A DNA stretch of 64,000 nt from Duganella flavida (GCF_009857445.1 NZ_WWCN01000014.1:124001-188000), one strand, 5' to 3'; shown: positions 41,114 through 50,287, counted from the stretch's first letter. A program made the numbers and translations. The notes: a model not told the origin generated them from the letters alone.

Positions 41114-41740
41114 ATGTTCAACCTCTCCGAACTGGAAAATGATGCGCTGATCGAGATTTTCAATATCGGCGTGGGCCAGGCGGCGGCGTCGATGAGCGCC
41201 ATCGTCAATGAAGCGGTGCGCATGTCGGTGCCCTCGATCAGCTTCATTCCGCGGACCGAGGCGGCGCGCCTGCTGGGGAAGACGGACGGCGTGCCGGAAC
41301 GCATCTGCGGCGTCTCGCAGCATTTCGGCGGCGCCTTCGAGACCGAAGCCATCCTCATGTTCCCGGAAGATAAAAGCCTGGAGATCGTGCGCCTGATGGT
41401 GGGCGAATCGGTGCCGCTGAAAGAGCTGACCGAGATGGAGCAGGAAGCCATGTGCGAGATCGGCAACATCATGCTCAATTCCTGCGTCGGCACGCTGGCG
41501 AATATTTTCCAGCGCGAGCTGCAAGGTTCGCTGCCGCAGTACCACGTCGGCACCAGCGATGAAATCCTGACCGCCACTGGCAGCGCCGCCGGCAGCGTGG
41601 TGCTGATGCTGCACATCGACTTCCTGCTGGAGAAGCACCAGATCCACGGCTATGTCGCCTTCGTGCTGGATATCTCGGCGCTGCACGATTTGAAGGAACA
41701 AATTAACCTCTACATCGCCCGCGCGATGGGGCAAGCCTGA
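41114..41740 (+). CDS. CheC-family CheY-P phosphatase
   Basis: 208 aa. Two CheC signature helices: ENDALIEIFNIGVGQAAASM near 8 (E-x2-N active site pair) and EQEAMCEIGNIMLNSCVGTL near 113 (second E/N pair), with Pro in VPSISFIPR. Such proteins dephosphorylate CheY-type receivers. It overlaps nothing but is 2 bases behind the receiver gene and 7 bases before a PAS-GGDEF gene, forming a three-gene signalling operon. No kinase is nearby. Confidence 0.88.
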   Translation: MFNLSELENDALIEIFNIGVGQAAASMSAIVNEAVRMSVPSISFIPRTEAARLLGKTDGVPERICGVSQHFGGAFETEAILMFPEDKSLEIVRLMVGESVPLKELTEMEQEAMCEIGNIMLNSCVGTLANIFQRELQGSLPQYHVGTSDEILTATGSAAGSVVLMLHIDFLLEKHQIHGYVAFVLDISALHDLKEQINLYIARAMGQA

Positions 41741-41747
41741 GGAGCCC

Positions 41748-42680
41748 ATGACCTCCCTGCGTCTTCCCCTGCTGGAGAGCGTGTTCTGCGCGGTGAGCCT
41801 GGGCGCCATCGTGCTTGATGGCGAACGCCGCATCGTGCTGTGGAATACGTGGATGGTGCGGCATTCGGGGCTGGAGCATGAGCAGGTGCTGGGGCGCGAT
41901 TTCTTCGAGGTCTGTCCGGGCCTGCGCGGCGGGCGGGTGGACGCGGCGATTCAGCATGCGCTGTACAACAACTTCCCTTCCCTGCTGTCGCAGACGCTGA
42001 ACAAGGCGCCGTTTGAATTATTCATGCGCGGGGAGCGCGTTCAGCAAGCGGTGGAGATAACGCCGATTGCGGTGGAAGGCGCGCCGCGCCATTGCCTGAT
42101 CCAGGTCAGCGACGTGAGTATCGCCGTGGGCCGCGAGAAGCTGCTGCGCGAGCAGGCCATGGTGCTGCGCTCGCAGACCTTCTCCGACGGCCTGACCGGC
42201 ATCGCCAACCGCCGCCACTTCGACGTGGCGATGGAGAAGGAGCACCGCCGCGCCAAACGCAGCGGCACGCCGTTGACGCTGCTGATGATCGACATCGACC
42301 ACTTCAAGGCCTACAACGATCATTACGGCCACCAGAAAGGCGACCAATGCCTGATCCAGGTAGCCGCCGCGCTGGCGGGCATGCTGAAGCGCCCCTGTGA
42401 TCTGATGGCGCGCTACGGCGGCGAAGAATTTGCGATGATCCTGCCGGAGACCGACATCGACCAAGCCATGCTGATGGCGGATGCGATCCGCGCGCGGGCG
42501 CAGGAGCTGGCGATACCGCATGAGCGCAGCAGCGATGCGTCGCAGCTGATCACGGTCAGCATCGGCATCGCCACGCAGAAGGCGGATGCGGTGGTGGAGA
42601 TTGATGCGCTGATCGGTTCCGCCGACCGCGCACTGTACCAGGCCAAACGCAGCGGCCGCAATCGCATCGCCACTGCCTGA
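41748..42680 (+). CDS. PAS-GGDEF diguanylate cyclase
   Basis: 310 aa. PAS domain about 10-125 (AVSLGAIVLDGERRIVLWNTW, VLGRDFFEVCP), short coiled linker 125-145, GGDEF domain 148-308 with SDGLTGIANRRHFD, MIDIDHFKAYNDHYGHQKGD and an intact YGGEEFAMILPETD active site near 226. Predicted cyclic di-GMP synthase. GAGGAG five bases before ATG 41748. Third gene of the CheY-CheC operon; ends one base before the convergent AraC gene. Confidence 0.93.
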   Translation: MTSLRLPLLESVFCAVSLGAIVLDGERRIVLWNTWMVRHSGLEHEQVLGRDFFEVCPGLRGGRVDAAIQHALYNNFPSLLSQTLNKAPFELFMRGERVQQAVEITPIAVEGAPRHCLIQVSDVSIAVGREKLLREQAMVLRSQTFSDGLTGIANRRHFDVAMEKEHRRAKRSGTPLTLLMIDIDHFKAYNDHYGHQKGDQCLIQVAAALAGMLKRPCDLMARYGGEEFAMILPETDIDQAMLMADAIRARAQELAIPHERSSDASQLITVSIGIATQKADAVVEIDALIGSADRALYQAKRSGRNRIATA

Positions 42681-42681
42681 A

Positions 42682-43524
42682 TCAATTCCAGATACGGTAA
42701 ATCCAGTAGCGCTCATCGGTGGAGGCCAGCACGCGCGCCAGCTCGCCCGGCGTGTGGCCGGTGATTTCGCGCGCTTCACGGCACAGGTGCGCCTGGTCTG
42801 CGTAGCCGCCGCGTGCAGCGATGTCAGACCATACCGCCTTGCCGTTCATGAACTCCTCGCGCGCTTCAAAGAACGACAACTCGGCACGCTGCAAGCGCAG
42901 TAACTTGCGCAGCGGCTGCCCTGCCCTGGCCTTGATCCGGCGCTCGATATTGCGCACACCGCGTCCCAAAGCTGTATCGGCGGCTTGCGCTGCCATGTGG
43001 CGTACCCAATCGCCTGCCACCGCACTGGCACTCACACCACCGGGGCGGGCCGCTTGCCAGCGTGGTTCGAGGAAGGCTTCGACCAGCTGCACGCCGTCAT
43101 CCGGCGTGGCCAGCAGCGCATCCGACAGCGCTTGCCACTCCGGCCCCAGCGCCTGCTCCACCGGTGCCCAGCGGTCCACCCACTGCGATACGTCGAGGCC
43201 AAACATGGCATGCAGCACCTGTGGGTAGAACATCACCATCAACACCCGCACAGGTCCGGGATTGTAGGTGACGATGGGCCGCGTTTGCGGGCCGCAGAAC
43301 ACCACGCGGATGCGGTCCATGGGTGCGTTGGGCGGCTCCACCACTTCGGCCTCGCCCTCGATGTAATAAGTAATCGAGCAATGCGGCGTGGCCGGAAAAT
43401 GGTTGTAGCGGTCCTGCGCATCGGCCAGCGGCGTTTCCACCGTGCTGCGCTCGATGTAGGCGCGCACGCAGGACGCCAGCGTCTTGCGCGGGAAGATCAG
43501 GCGGGAGGTCGGCTCGGTGTTCAT
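42682..43524 (-). CDS. AraC-family transcriptional regulator
   Basis: 280 aa. N-terminal sensor region about 1-150 (NHFPATPHCSITYYIEGEAE, VFCGPQTRPIVTYNPGPVRVL), C-terminal HTH_18 about 175-265 with RIKARAGQPLRKLLRLQRAEL and AARGGYADQAHLCREAREITG typical of AraC DNA-binding. Divergent from the cytochrome P450 gene with 88 bases between starts, so it is the best candidate regulator of that gene. Ligand unknown. Confidence 0.9.
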   Translation of the reverse strand: MNTEPTSRLIFPRKTLASCVRAYIERSTVETPLADAQDRYNHFPATPHCSITYYIEGEAEVVEPPNAPMDRIRVVFCGPQTRPIVTYNPGPVRVLMVMFYPQVLHAMFGLDVSQWVDRWAPVEQALGPEWQALSDALLATPDDGVQLVEAFLEPRWQAARPGGVSASAVAGDWVRHMAAQAADTALGRGVRNIERRIKARAGQPLRKLLRLQRAELSFFEAREEFMNGKAVWSDIAARGGYADQAHLCREAREITGHTPGELARVLASTDERYWIYRIWN

Positions 43525-43612
43525 GTCAAATAGTTTATACCATGTCGGAATCGTTCAATACGCGGTTCGCTGGCGAGCGCACACTAAGGCATCGTCAATA
43601 GAGGAAGCAGAT

Positions 43613-45031
43613 ATGCAAACCGCAATGACCGCTGAACTTCGCCATATGAACGACCTGCCCGGCCCGCGTCCGTGGCCGCTGGCCGGCAATCTGCCGCAGA
43701 TGCGGCCATTGCGCATCCATCAGGATGTGGAGGCATGGAGCAAACAATACGGGCCGCTGTTCACGATCCGCTTTGGCCGCACGCCGATCATGGTGATCTC
43801 CGATCATGAGCTGGTAAGCACAGTGCTGCGCGACCGGCCGGATGGCTTCCGTCGTCCAGCCATCACCGCCATCATCTCGAACGAAATGGGTGGCCGGCCC
43901 GGCGTATTCCTGGCCGAAGGTGCGGCGTGGCGCGACCAGCGGCGCATGGTGATGGCGGCGCTGGCGCCGCATGCGGTGAAGGCGTATTTTCCGTCGCTGG
44001 TGTCAGTGGCGCAGCGCCTGCAGAAGCGCTGGCAGCAGGCCGCGTGCGACGGCAGCGTGATCGACCTCGCTGAAGATTTGAAACGCTACAGCGTCGACAT
44101 TATCGCCGGACTGGCGTTCGGCACCGAGGTCAATACCATCGACGGCGGCGAGGATGTGATCCAGCGCCATATGGATGTGGTGCTGCCGGCGGTAGCGCGC
44201 CGTTCGATCGCGCTGGTTCCGTATTGGCGTTACATCAAGCTGCCGCAGGACCGCCATCTGGACACCAGCCTGGCGGCATTGAACAAGTCTGTCGATGAAC
44301 TAATCGCCGCCGCCCGTGCACGGCTGGCAGCGGAACCTGCGCGGCGCGAACGTCCGGCCAACCTGCTGGAAGCGATGATCTGCGCGGCCGATGAAGGCGG
44401 TAGCGGCGTCGATGATGCGGTGGTGGCGGGCAACGTCACCACCATGCTGCTGGCGGGCGAAGACACCACCAGCAATACGCTGGCGTGGATGCTCTACCTC
44501 CTGCAGCAAAATCCCGCCGCGATGCAGAAGGCACGGGAAGAAGTGCAGCGTGTGGCGCCGAATCCGCGCGCCTTCACCATTGAGCAGATGGATGGATTGG
44601 ATTATCTGGACGCCTGCGCGCAGGAAGCCATGCGCCTCAAGCCGGTGGCGCCCTTCCTCCCGCTGGAAGCCTTGCGTGATACCGTAGTCAGCGACGTGCA
44701 AGTACCGAAAGGCGGCTTGATATGGTGCGTGATGCGCAATGACAGCGTATCGGATGCACACGTTCCCAACGCAGCCGACTTCAAGCCGGAGCGCTGGCTG
44801 CAGCAAGGCGAGCAAGCCATCAGCAAGCACGTCTCCATGCCCTTCGGCGCGGGCGTGCGCACCTGCCCCGGGCGCTACCTCGCGCTTCTCGAAATCAAAC
44901 TGGCCAGCGCCATGCTGCTCTCCAGCTTCACCATCCACTCGATCGACACCGCAACCGGCGCCGCGCCCGAAGAACTCATGGGCTTCACCATGTCCCCGAT
45001 CGGCCTGCAAATGCGATTGCGACACTACTGA
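43613..45031 (+). CDS. Cytochrome P450
   Basis: 472 aa haem monooxygenase. N-terminal LPGPRPWPLAGNLPQM without a membrane anchor. I-helix LLAGEDTTSNTLAWML near 282 (AGxDTT), K-helix ExxR in EAMRLKPVAP near 342, haem ligand loop MPFGAGVRTCPGRYLAL near 410 with Cys. Long K-helix region and length place it nearer to class II/CYP102-like or CYP4-like than CYP101-like forms; the family number cannot be read here. ATG 43613 has GAGGAA upstream. No ferredoxin or reductase gene adjacent. Probably regulated by the divergent AraC protein. Confidence 0.93.
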   Translation: MQTAMTAELRHMNDLPGPRPWPLAGNLPQMRPLRIHQDVEAWSKQYGPLFTIRFGRTPIMVISDHELVSTVLRDRPDGFRRPAITAIISNEMGGRPGVFLAEGAAWRDQRRMVMAALAPHAVKAYFPSLVSVAQRLQKRWQQAACDGSVIDLAEDLKRYSVDIIAGLAFGTEVNTIDGGEDVIQRHMDVVLPAVARRSIALVPYWRYIKLPQDRHLDTSLAALNKSVDELIAAARARLAAEPARRERPANLLEAMICAADEGGSGVDDAVVAGNVTTMLLAGEDTTSNTLAWMLYLLQQNPAAMQKAREEVQRVAPNPRAFTIEQMDGLDYLDACAQEAMRLKPVAPFLPLEALRDTVVSDVQVPKGGLIWCVMRNDSVSDAHVPNAADFKPERWLQQGEQAISKHVSMPFGAGVRTCPGRYLALLEIKLASAMLLSSFTIHSIDTATGAAPEELMGFTMSPIGLQMRLRHY

Positions 45032-45099
45032 TTTGCAAGGATATTTCGCCTGCGCTTCGGGCGTGCTACGCTCATCCTGTGTTTCTACGGAGGAGCGCA

Positions 45100-45411
45100 A
45101 TGCGATTTAAATTTGAAACCATGCGGCAAGGGCGGTGCTTCGCGGAGAGCGAACACGATGACGATAATATTCGCGTCGAAATCTGGTACGACCAGAATAC
45201 CAACCCTAAAAAAGTCGAGTACCTGCTACATATCACCGACGAACCGCCGCCCAAGCAAATCACCGAGGCCGGCGCCTTGCAGGATGCCACGCGCATCGCC
45301 ATCAATCACTTCCACGCTACCAAAACCAAGGATGGCGACGAGTTTGAAATGCACTGCAGCCGCATCACCGCCCGCTGGCGCGGCACGCTTTACAACAAGC
45401 TCGGTGGCTGA
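45100..45411 (+). CDS. Hypothetical protein, 103 aa
   Basis: Strong GGAGG 6 bases before ATG 45100 supports a real gene. Soluble, charged protein: MRFKFETMRQGRCFAESEHD, VEIWYDQNTNPKKVEYLLHI, ATRIAINHFHATKTKDG; ends YNKLGG. No motif I recognise. Its last 22 bases overlap the convergent quinone-reductase gene. Confidence 0.65.
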   Translation: MRFKFETMRQGRCFAESEHDDDNIRVEIWYDQNTNPKKVEYLLHITDEPPPKQITEAGALQDATRIAINHFHATKTKDGDEFEMHCSRITARWRGTLYNKLGG

Positions 45412-46130
45412 TGCAGATGCGCCTTGAAGCCCTCCACGCCGGGCGCGATTTCTGATTTCAGGGTCATGACCGGGATGTCGTAATCGCCGTGGTTCTGGCG
45501 GCGGAACGGGATCGGCGGCGTGGTTGCCAGCGTATCCAGCCGCTGTCCGAGTTCTTCGCAGATCGCCGCGTAGCGCGCATCGTCCATGTGCCCGGTGCGG
45601 TAGACCATGAAGGGAGGCAGCACCTCCATGCCGGGGTAGTACAGGATACCGTGATGGATCGGGAACAGCAACTCATCCACTGCGCCGTTGATGCCACGTG
45701 GGCTGTAGTGCGATTCCCAGCCGCCCGCCGTCACCATCAACATGGCGCGCTTTCCGGTCAGCGTGCCTTCGCCATAACGGTCTCCCCAGCGCACATCGGA
45801 ATGCTCACCGACGCCATAGCCGAATCCCAGCGTGTACACGCGCTCTACCCAGCCTTTCATGATAGCCGGCATGGAGAACCACCAAAGCGGGAATTGAAAA
45901 ATCACTGTGTCAGCCCACAGCAATTTTTCCTGCTCTCGCAGGATGTCGGCGCGGTGATTTTCGAGTTTGGGGATTTCGCTGGCGGCCAGCTTGGCGTTCC
46001 ACTCCATCGCATATAAGTCCGAGACCTGCACCGCATGGCCTGCAGTCTGCAAACGCTGGATGGCGTAGTGCTTCAATGCGGCGTTCAGCGAGTTGGGATC
46101 GGGGTGGGCATAGACAATCAATACATTCAT
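45390..46130 (-). CDS. NAD(P)H dehydrogenase (quinone)-type flavodoxin-fold protein
   Basis: 246 aa. MNVLIVYAHPDPNSLNAALK is the FMN-binding start of the NQO1/KefF/MdaB group; FQFPLWWFSMPAIMKGWVERV near 75 and MVTAGGWESHYSPRGINGAV near 130 are family hallmarks. Predicted two-electron quinone or nitro reductase. AGGAG six bases before ATG 46130 sets the start; an upstream extension lacks similarity. Divergent from a LysR gene, the classic arrangement for regulator and target. Confidence 0.92.
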   Translation of the reverse strand: MNVLIVYAHPDPNSLNAALKHYAIQRLQTAGHAVQVSDLYAMEWNAKLAASEIPKLENHRADILREQEKLLWADTVIFQFPLWWFSMPAIMKGWVERVYTLGFGYGVGEHSDVRWGDRYGEGTLTGKRAMLMVTAGGWESHYSPRGINGAVDELLFPIHHGILYYPGMEVLPPFMVYRTGHMDDARYAAICEELGQRLDTLATTPPIPFRRQNHGDYDIPVMTLKSEIAPGVEGFKAHLHQPPSLL

Positions 46131-46208
46131 AAGTGGCTCCTGAAAAACCTCAGCATAGACAGGCATCAGGTATAGTTGAAATGAATTCCCAATATCCCAG
46201 CTATAGAC

Positions 46209-47102
46209 ATGAATAATCTCAGGCAACTAGACCTCAACCTGCTCGTGACACTGGACGTGCTACTGGCCGAGCATAACGTCACGCGTGCAGCAGAGCGATT
46301 GCATTTCTCGCAGCCCTCCATAAGCGTGCACTTGGCCAAGCTGCGCGATATTTTCAGCGATCCGTTGCTGCTGCCCGGACCGCGCGGCATGCGCCCCACC
46401 GCGCGCGCCGAAGAACTGCGCGAGCCATTGCGACTAGCGCTGGAAGCATTGGGGCGCGCAGTGTCGGCAGCCGCGCCTTTCGATCCGGCGCAGGCCGAGC
46501 AAACCTGGCGCGTTGCAGCTACCGACTATGCGGAATCGACCATCCTGCTGCCGGCAATGGCAGGCCTGCGTGCCGCCGCACCGGGCACGCGACTGGCCGT
46601 ACTGGAGCTAACGCCACCGCACATCACGCGGCAAGCGGAGCAAGGCCTGATCGACCTGGCCTTTCACACCAGCGAGGATGCACCGCAAGGCATGCGGCGA
46701 CGGCTACTGTTCAAGGAGCACTACGTCCTCGCAGGCCGCGCCGGCCATCCACGCCTGAAGCGCAAGCCGACACTCAAACAATTCTGCGAACTGGAACACG
46801 TGATCGTTTCGCCGGACGGTGGAGGCTTCAGCGGCATCACCGACGCCATGCTGACGCAGGCAGGCATGACGCGGCGCGTGGTACTGTCAGTGCCGCACTT
46901 CCTGTTCGTGATCTCGGCGCTGGCCAGTACCGACTTGGTGGCGATGCTGCCGGAACGGCTGGTGCACGGCAACCCGGCACTACGCGTGGTGCAGCCGCCG
47001 GTAGACATTCCCGGCTACGAAATGGCCATGCTCTGGCACGAACGCCTGCATCGCGATCCAGCGCATCAATGGCTGCGCGAGCACATCGGCGCCAACATTT
47101 AA
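46209..47102 (+). CDS. LysR-family transcriptional regulator
   Basis: 297 aa. N-terminal winged HTH about 5-65 (LDLNLLVTLDVLLAEHNVTR, AAERLHFSQPSISVHLAKLR) and substrate domain about 95-295. The NodD/SyrM-like branch is suggested by DVLLAEHNVTRAAERLHFSQ. Starts 78 bases from the divergent quinone-reductase gene and probably controls it. The downstream GFA gene follows by 13 bases. Confidence 0.92.
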   Translation: MNNLRQLDLNLLVTLDVLLAEHNVTRAAERLHFSQPSISVHLAKLRDIFSDPLLLPGPRGMRPTARAEELREPLRLALEALGRAVSAAAPFDPAQAEQTWRVAATDYAESTILLPAMAGLRAAAPGTRLAVLELTPPHITRQAEQGLIDLAFHTSEDAPQGMRRRLLFKEHYVLAGRAGHPRLKRKPTLKQFCELEHVIVSPDGGGFSGITDAMLTQAGMTRRVVLSVPHFLFVISALASTDLVAMLPERLVHGNPALRVVQPPVDIPGYEMAMLWHERLHRDPAHQWLREHIGANI

Positions 47103-47115
47103 AAGGAGATACAGC

Positions 47116-47511
47116 ATGAGAACCGCATCCTGCTCTTGCGGCCAACTGCAAATAGAAGTGAACGGCGAACCACGCGGCGTTGGCGTCTGCCACTGCTTCG
47201 CGTGCCAGCAACGCACCGGCAGCGTCTTCGCCGCCTTGGCAAGTTTTAACGTACCCTATAAAGTGAGCGGCACAGCGACGGAATACCTACGCACCGGCGA
47301 CCAGGGCGCACAGTTCCTGTTCCGCTTCTGTCCTATCTGCGGCACCAGCTTGTACCACACCGAAATCGGCTACGACGACAAAGTCAGCATCGCAGTAGGC
47401 GCCTTCGCCGACCCAAGCTTCCCAGCGCCCACTGCCTCCATCTACGACGTCCGCCGCCACACGTGGGTCCAACTCCCGCACGGTACCAAGACTTTCAGCA
47501 AAGACCCATAA
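47116..47511 (+). CDS. GFA/CENP-V family zinc protein
   Basis: 131 aa. Zinc ligands in TASCSCGQLQIE (5-9), GVCHCFACQQRTGSVF near 26 and FCPICGTSLYH near 76, the pattern of glutathione-dependent formaldehyde-activating enzyme homologues. Enzymatic role not shown for most members. AAGGAG 8 bases before ATG 47116. Same strand as the LysR gene. Confidence 0.9.
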   Translation: MRTASCSCGQLQIEVNGEPRGVGVCHCFACQQRTGSVFAALASFNVPYKVSGTATEYLRTGDQGAQFLFRFCPICGTSLYHTEIGYDDKVSIAVGAFADPSFPAPTASIYDVRRHTWVQLPHGTKTFSKDP

Positions 47512-47513
47512 AA

Positions 47514-47533
47514 AACGACGCCGTAGCGTCGTT
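47514..47533. terminator. Bidirectional terminator between GFA gene and eda
   Basis: AACGACGC-CGTA-GCGTCGTT, 8-bp stem, with A tract on the left (AAAAA) and T-rich right flank (TTTCGTTGGTTT). Lies between the convergent gene ends 47511 and 47542. Confidence 0.75.
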
Positions 47534-47541
47534 TCGTTGGT

Positions 47542-48168
47542 TTAGATCCGCAGGCCGCTGGCGGCTTTGGCCAGGTCGGTGATGCGTGCCCAGTCGCCGG
47601 CGGCGATGGCGTCTTTTGGCGTCAGCCACGAGCCGCCTACGCAGGCGACGTTTTTCAGTGCCAGGAACTGCGACGCGGTCTCTTGCGAGATGCCGCCGGT
47701 CGGGCAGAAGGTGATGTCCGGCAGTGGGCCGTTGATCGCGTTCAGCATGCCGATGCCGCCGGCAGGAACGGCCGGGAACAGTTTCAGCTGCTTGAAGCCT
47801 TGCTCGCGCGCGGCCATGATTTCCGATGGCGTCATCACGCCCGGCAGCAGCGGCAGGCCGCTGCTCTTGGCGGCGGCGATCAGCGCTGGCGTCAGGCCCG
47901 GCGATACACCGAACACCGCCCCCGCATCACGTGCTGCGGCAAATTCTTCCGGCTGCGTCAGCGTACCCACGCCGACGATGGCGCCTTCCACTGCGGCCAT
48001 GGCCTTGATCGCGCCCAGGCCGTGCTTGGTGCGCAGGGTCACTTCCAGCACGCGGATGCCACCAGCCACCAGCGCCTTCGCCAGCGGAACTGCATGTTCA
48101 GGTTCGTCAATCGCGATCACAGGGATCACGGCCGAAGTACGCATAATATCGAGCAGAGACAGGGTCAT
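47542..48168 (-). CDS. eda: 2-dehydro-3-deoxy-phosphogluconate (KDPG) aldolase
   Basis: Second Entner-Doudoroff enzyme: splits KDPG to pyruvate and glyceraldehyde 3-phosphate. 208 aa. MRTSAVIPVIAIDE, catalytic Glu in VLEVTLRTKHGL near 45, Schiff-base Lys in GFKQLKLFPAVPAGG near 128, phosphate site CPTGGIS near 155. Start ATG 48168, one base after the edd stop, so edd-eda are coupled. The weak ribosome site fits coupling. Confidence 0.97.
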   Translation of the reverse strand: MTLSLLDIMRTSAVIPVIAIDEPEHAVPLAKALVAGGIRVLEVTLRTKHGLGAIKAMAAVEGAIVGVGTLTQPEEFAAARDAGAVFGVSPGLTPALIAAAKSSGLPLLPGVMTPSEIMAAREQGFKQLKLFPAVPAGGIGMLNAINGPLPDITFCPTGGISQETASQFLALKNVACVGGSWLTPKDAIAAGDWARITDLAKAASGLRI

Positions 48169-48169
48169 A

Positions 48170-50095
48170 TCAGGCTTCTTTCTTGGTCGAGAAATCTTCG
48201 TCGGAACCCGGCACGGTATTACCGACCGGATCTTTGTCATGCAGGCCTACCGTGGTGGCGATCGGCGACGGCAGCGGGAAGGTGGTTGCACCCTTTTCTG
48301 CTTCGCACACGGCGTTGCGGAACATGGAGAACAGTTCACGGCCCATGCCCACGTGGTTCACCGACATATCGGCATGCGCCATCGAGCGTGCGTGCCATGC
48401 CGCCGAATCCACCAGCGCTTCCAGCGTGCCAGTTTCGGCGCAGACTTTGATGATGTCGCCATCGCGCACCAGGCCCAGTGGACCGCCAGCCAGAATCTCA
48501 GGCGACACGTGGATCGCAGCCGGTACCTTGCCCGATGCGCCCGACATACGGCCGTCGGTGACCAGTGCCACTTTGCGGCCAGCGTCTTGCAGATTGGCCA
48601 GCGCAGGGGTCAACGCGTGCAGTTCCGGCATGCCGTTGGCGCGCGGGCCCTGGAAGCGCAGCACGGCCACGAAGTCGCGGTCCAGCTGACCGGTTTTGTA
48701 CGCATCCATGAAATCTTCCTGCGAATTGAATACCAGCGCTGGCGCTTCAACGGTACGGTGCTGTGGCTTCACTGCCGACACCTTCATCACAGCACGGCCC
48801 AGGTTACCCTGCACCAGCACCATGCCGCCGTCCGGCGAGAATGGATTACCGTGCTTGCGCAGCACATTTTCGTCGCCCGATTCAACTGGCGAATCCTTGA
48901 ACACTACACCTTTGTCACCCTCGCCCAGGAACGGCTCAGCGCAGTGCTTGCGCAGGCCTTTGCCCAGGATGGTGGTGACGTCGTCGTGCAGCAGGCCTGC
49001 ATCCAGCAGTTCACGGATCACAAAACCGGTGCTGCCGGCGGCGTGGAAGTGGTTCACATCCGCTTCGCCGTTCGGGTAGATGCGGCACAGCAGCGGCACT
49101 ACTTTCGACAGCTCGTCAAAGTCGTTCCAGTCGATCACAATACCGGCTGCCTTGGCGATGGCCGGCAGGTGCAGCGTGTGATTGGTCGAACCGCCGGTGG
49201 CCAGCAGCGCGACAATGGCGTTGACGATGGACTTCTCGTCGACCACATGGCCGACCGGGATGTATTCATTGCCTTGGTCGGTGATGACGGCGGCACGCTG
49301 GGCGGCAGCCTTGGTCAGTTCATCGCGCAGCGGCGTGTTCGGGGTGATGAAGGCGGCGCCTGGCAAGTGCAGGCCCATGACTTCCATCAGCATCTGGTTG
49401 GAGTTGGCGGTGCCGTAGAAGGTACAGGTGCCGGCGCCGTGGTAGGACTTCGACTCGCCTTCCAGCAGCTCGGCGCGACCGGCTTTGCCTTGTGCGTACA
49501 GCTGGCGGATCTTGGCTTTTTCGGAATTCGACAGGCCGGTGGTCATCGGGCCGGCCGGCACGAACACCGCAGGCAGGTGGCCGAAGTGCAGCGCGCCGAT
49601 CAACAGGCCAGGAACGATCTTGTCGCACACGCCCAGGTACACGGCGGAGTCGAACATATTGTGCGACAGCGCCACGGCAGCCGACATGGCGATGGCGTCG
49701 CGCGAGAACAGCGACAGTTCCATGCCAGGCTGGCCCTGGGTCACGCCATCACACATGGCAGGCGTGCCGCCGGCGTATTGCGCCACCGCGCCCACTTCGC
49801 GCACGGCTTGTTTAATCAATTCTGGATAACGCTCAAACGGCTGGTGCGCCGACAGCATGTCGTTGTAGGCCGAGACAATCGCCACCGACGGCTTCTTCAC
49901 TTCCTTCAGCACCAGCTTGTCGTTGGCCGGGAAGGCAGCGAAACCGTGCGCCAGGTTGGTACACGCCAGCGCGCCGCGTTGCGGGCCGCCTTTGATACGG
50001 GCCGCTTCAAGATGGGCCAAGTACGCGCCGCGCGATGGTTTGCTGCGCTGAATGATGCGATTGGTGACTTTTTCCAGGACTGGATGCAACGCCAT
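48170..50095 (-). CDS. edd: 6-phosphogluconate dehydratase
   Basis: First Entner-Doudoroff enzyme, a [4Fe-4S] dehydratase of the IlvD/Edd family. 641 aa (usual about 605-640). AYNDMLSAHQPFERYPELIK near 76, PAMCDGVTQGQPGMELSLFS near 110 and GAGTCTFYGTANSNQMLMEV near 218 hold the cluster Cys and substrate site; GRMSGASGKVPAAIHVSPE near 515. AAGGA 7 bases before ATG 50095. Followed by eda with a 1-base gap. A HexR-like site lies 26 bases upstream of the start. Confidence 0.97.
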   Translation of the reverse strand: MALHPVLEKVTNRIIQRSKPSRGAYLAHLEAARIKGGPQRGALACTNLAHGFAAFPANDKLVLKEVKKPSVAIVSAYNDMLSAHQPFERYPELIKQAVREVGAVAQYAGGTPAMCDGVTQGQPGMELSLFSRDAIAMSAAVALSHNMFDSAVYLGVCDKIVPGLLIGALHFGHLPAVFVPAGPMTTGLSNSEKAKIRQLYAQGKAGRAELLEGESKSYHGAGTCTFYGTANSNQMLMEVMGLHLPGAAFITPNTPLRDELTKAAAQRAAVITDQGNEYIPVGHVVDEKSIVNAIVALLATGGSTNHTLHLPAIAKAAGIVIDWNDFDELSKVVPLLCRIYPNGEADVNHFHAAGSTGFVIRELLDAGLLHDDVTTILGKGLRKHCAEPFLGEGDKGVVFKDSPVESGDENVLRKHGNPFSPDGGMVLVQGNLGRAVMKVSAVKPQHRTVEAPALVFNSQEDFMDAYKTGQLDRDFVAVLRFQGPRANGMPELHALTPALANLQDAGRKVALVTDGRMSGASGKVPAAIHVSPEILAGGPLGLVRDGDIIKVCAETGTLEALVDSAAWHARSMAHADMSVNHVGMGRELFSMFRNAVCEAEKGATTFPLPSPIATTVGLHDKDPVGNTVPGSDEDFSTKKEA

Positions 50096-50120
50096 GATCG
50101 TTCCTTATGAATGGATTGCG

Positions 50121-50135
50121 TGAAATTTTACTACA
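50121..50135. promoter_or_regulatory. Putative HexR site before edd
   Basis: On the minus strand TGTAGTAAAATTTCA; matches the zwf site TGTAGTAAATTT core and resembles known HexR motifs (TGTARTWWWATTACA type). It lies 26 bases upstream of the edd ATG. Confidence 0.6.
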
Positions 50136-50225
50136 AAATTGCAAATCTCACTGTCTTTTCTTAGGCCGATATGCGCCCTGCAGCATCGCTACGAGGCAGG
50201 AATATTCAGGGTAGCACCACCAAAT

Positions 50226-50242
50226 CGTAGTGAATTTACCTG
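50226..50242. promoter_or_regulatory. Putative HexR site before pgi
   Basis: CGTAGTGAATTTACCTG shares GTAGTRAAWTTNAC with the zwf sites. It lies 46 bases before the pgi ATG. In the same edd-pgi divergent region of 192 bases as the edd site. Confidence 0.5.
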
Positions 50243-50287
50243 ATTTTCCTGTATCATTCGGCCATCCCCTCCTTACCTGCCACCATT

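Noticed and set aside
47567..50110. Open frame of 847 codons on the plus strand opposite eda-edd
   Set aside because: It is the exact antisense of two well-conserved enzyme genes; its His/Gln/Arg-rich composition is that of a GC-rich shadow frame.
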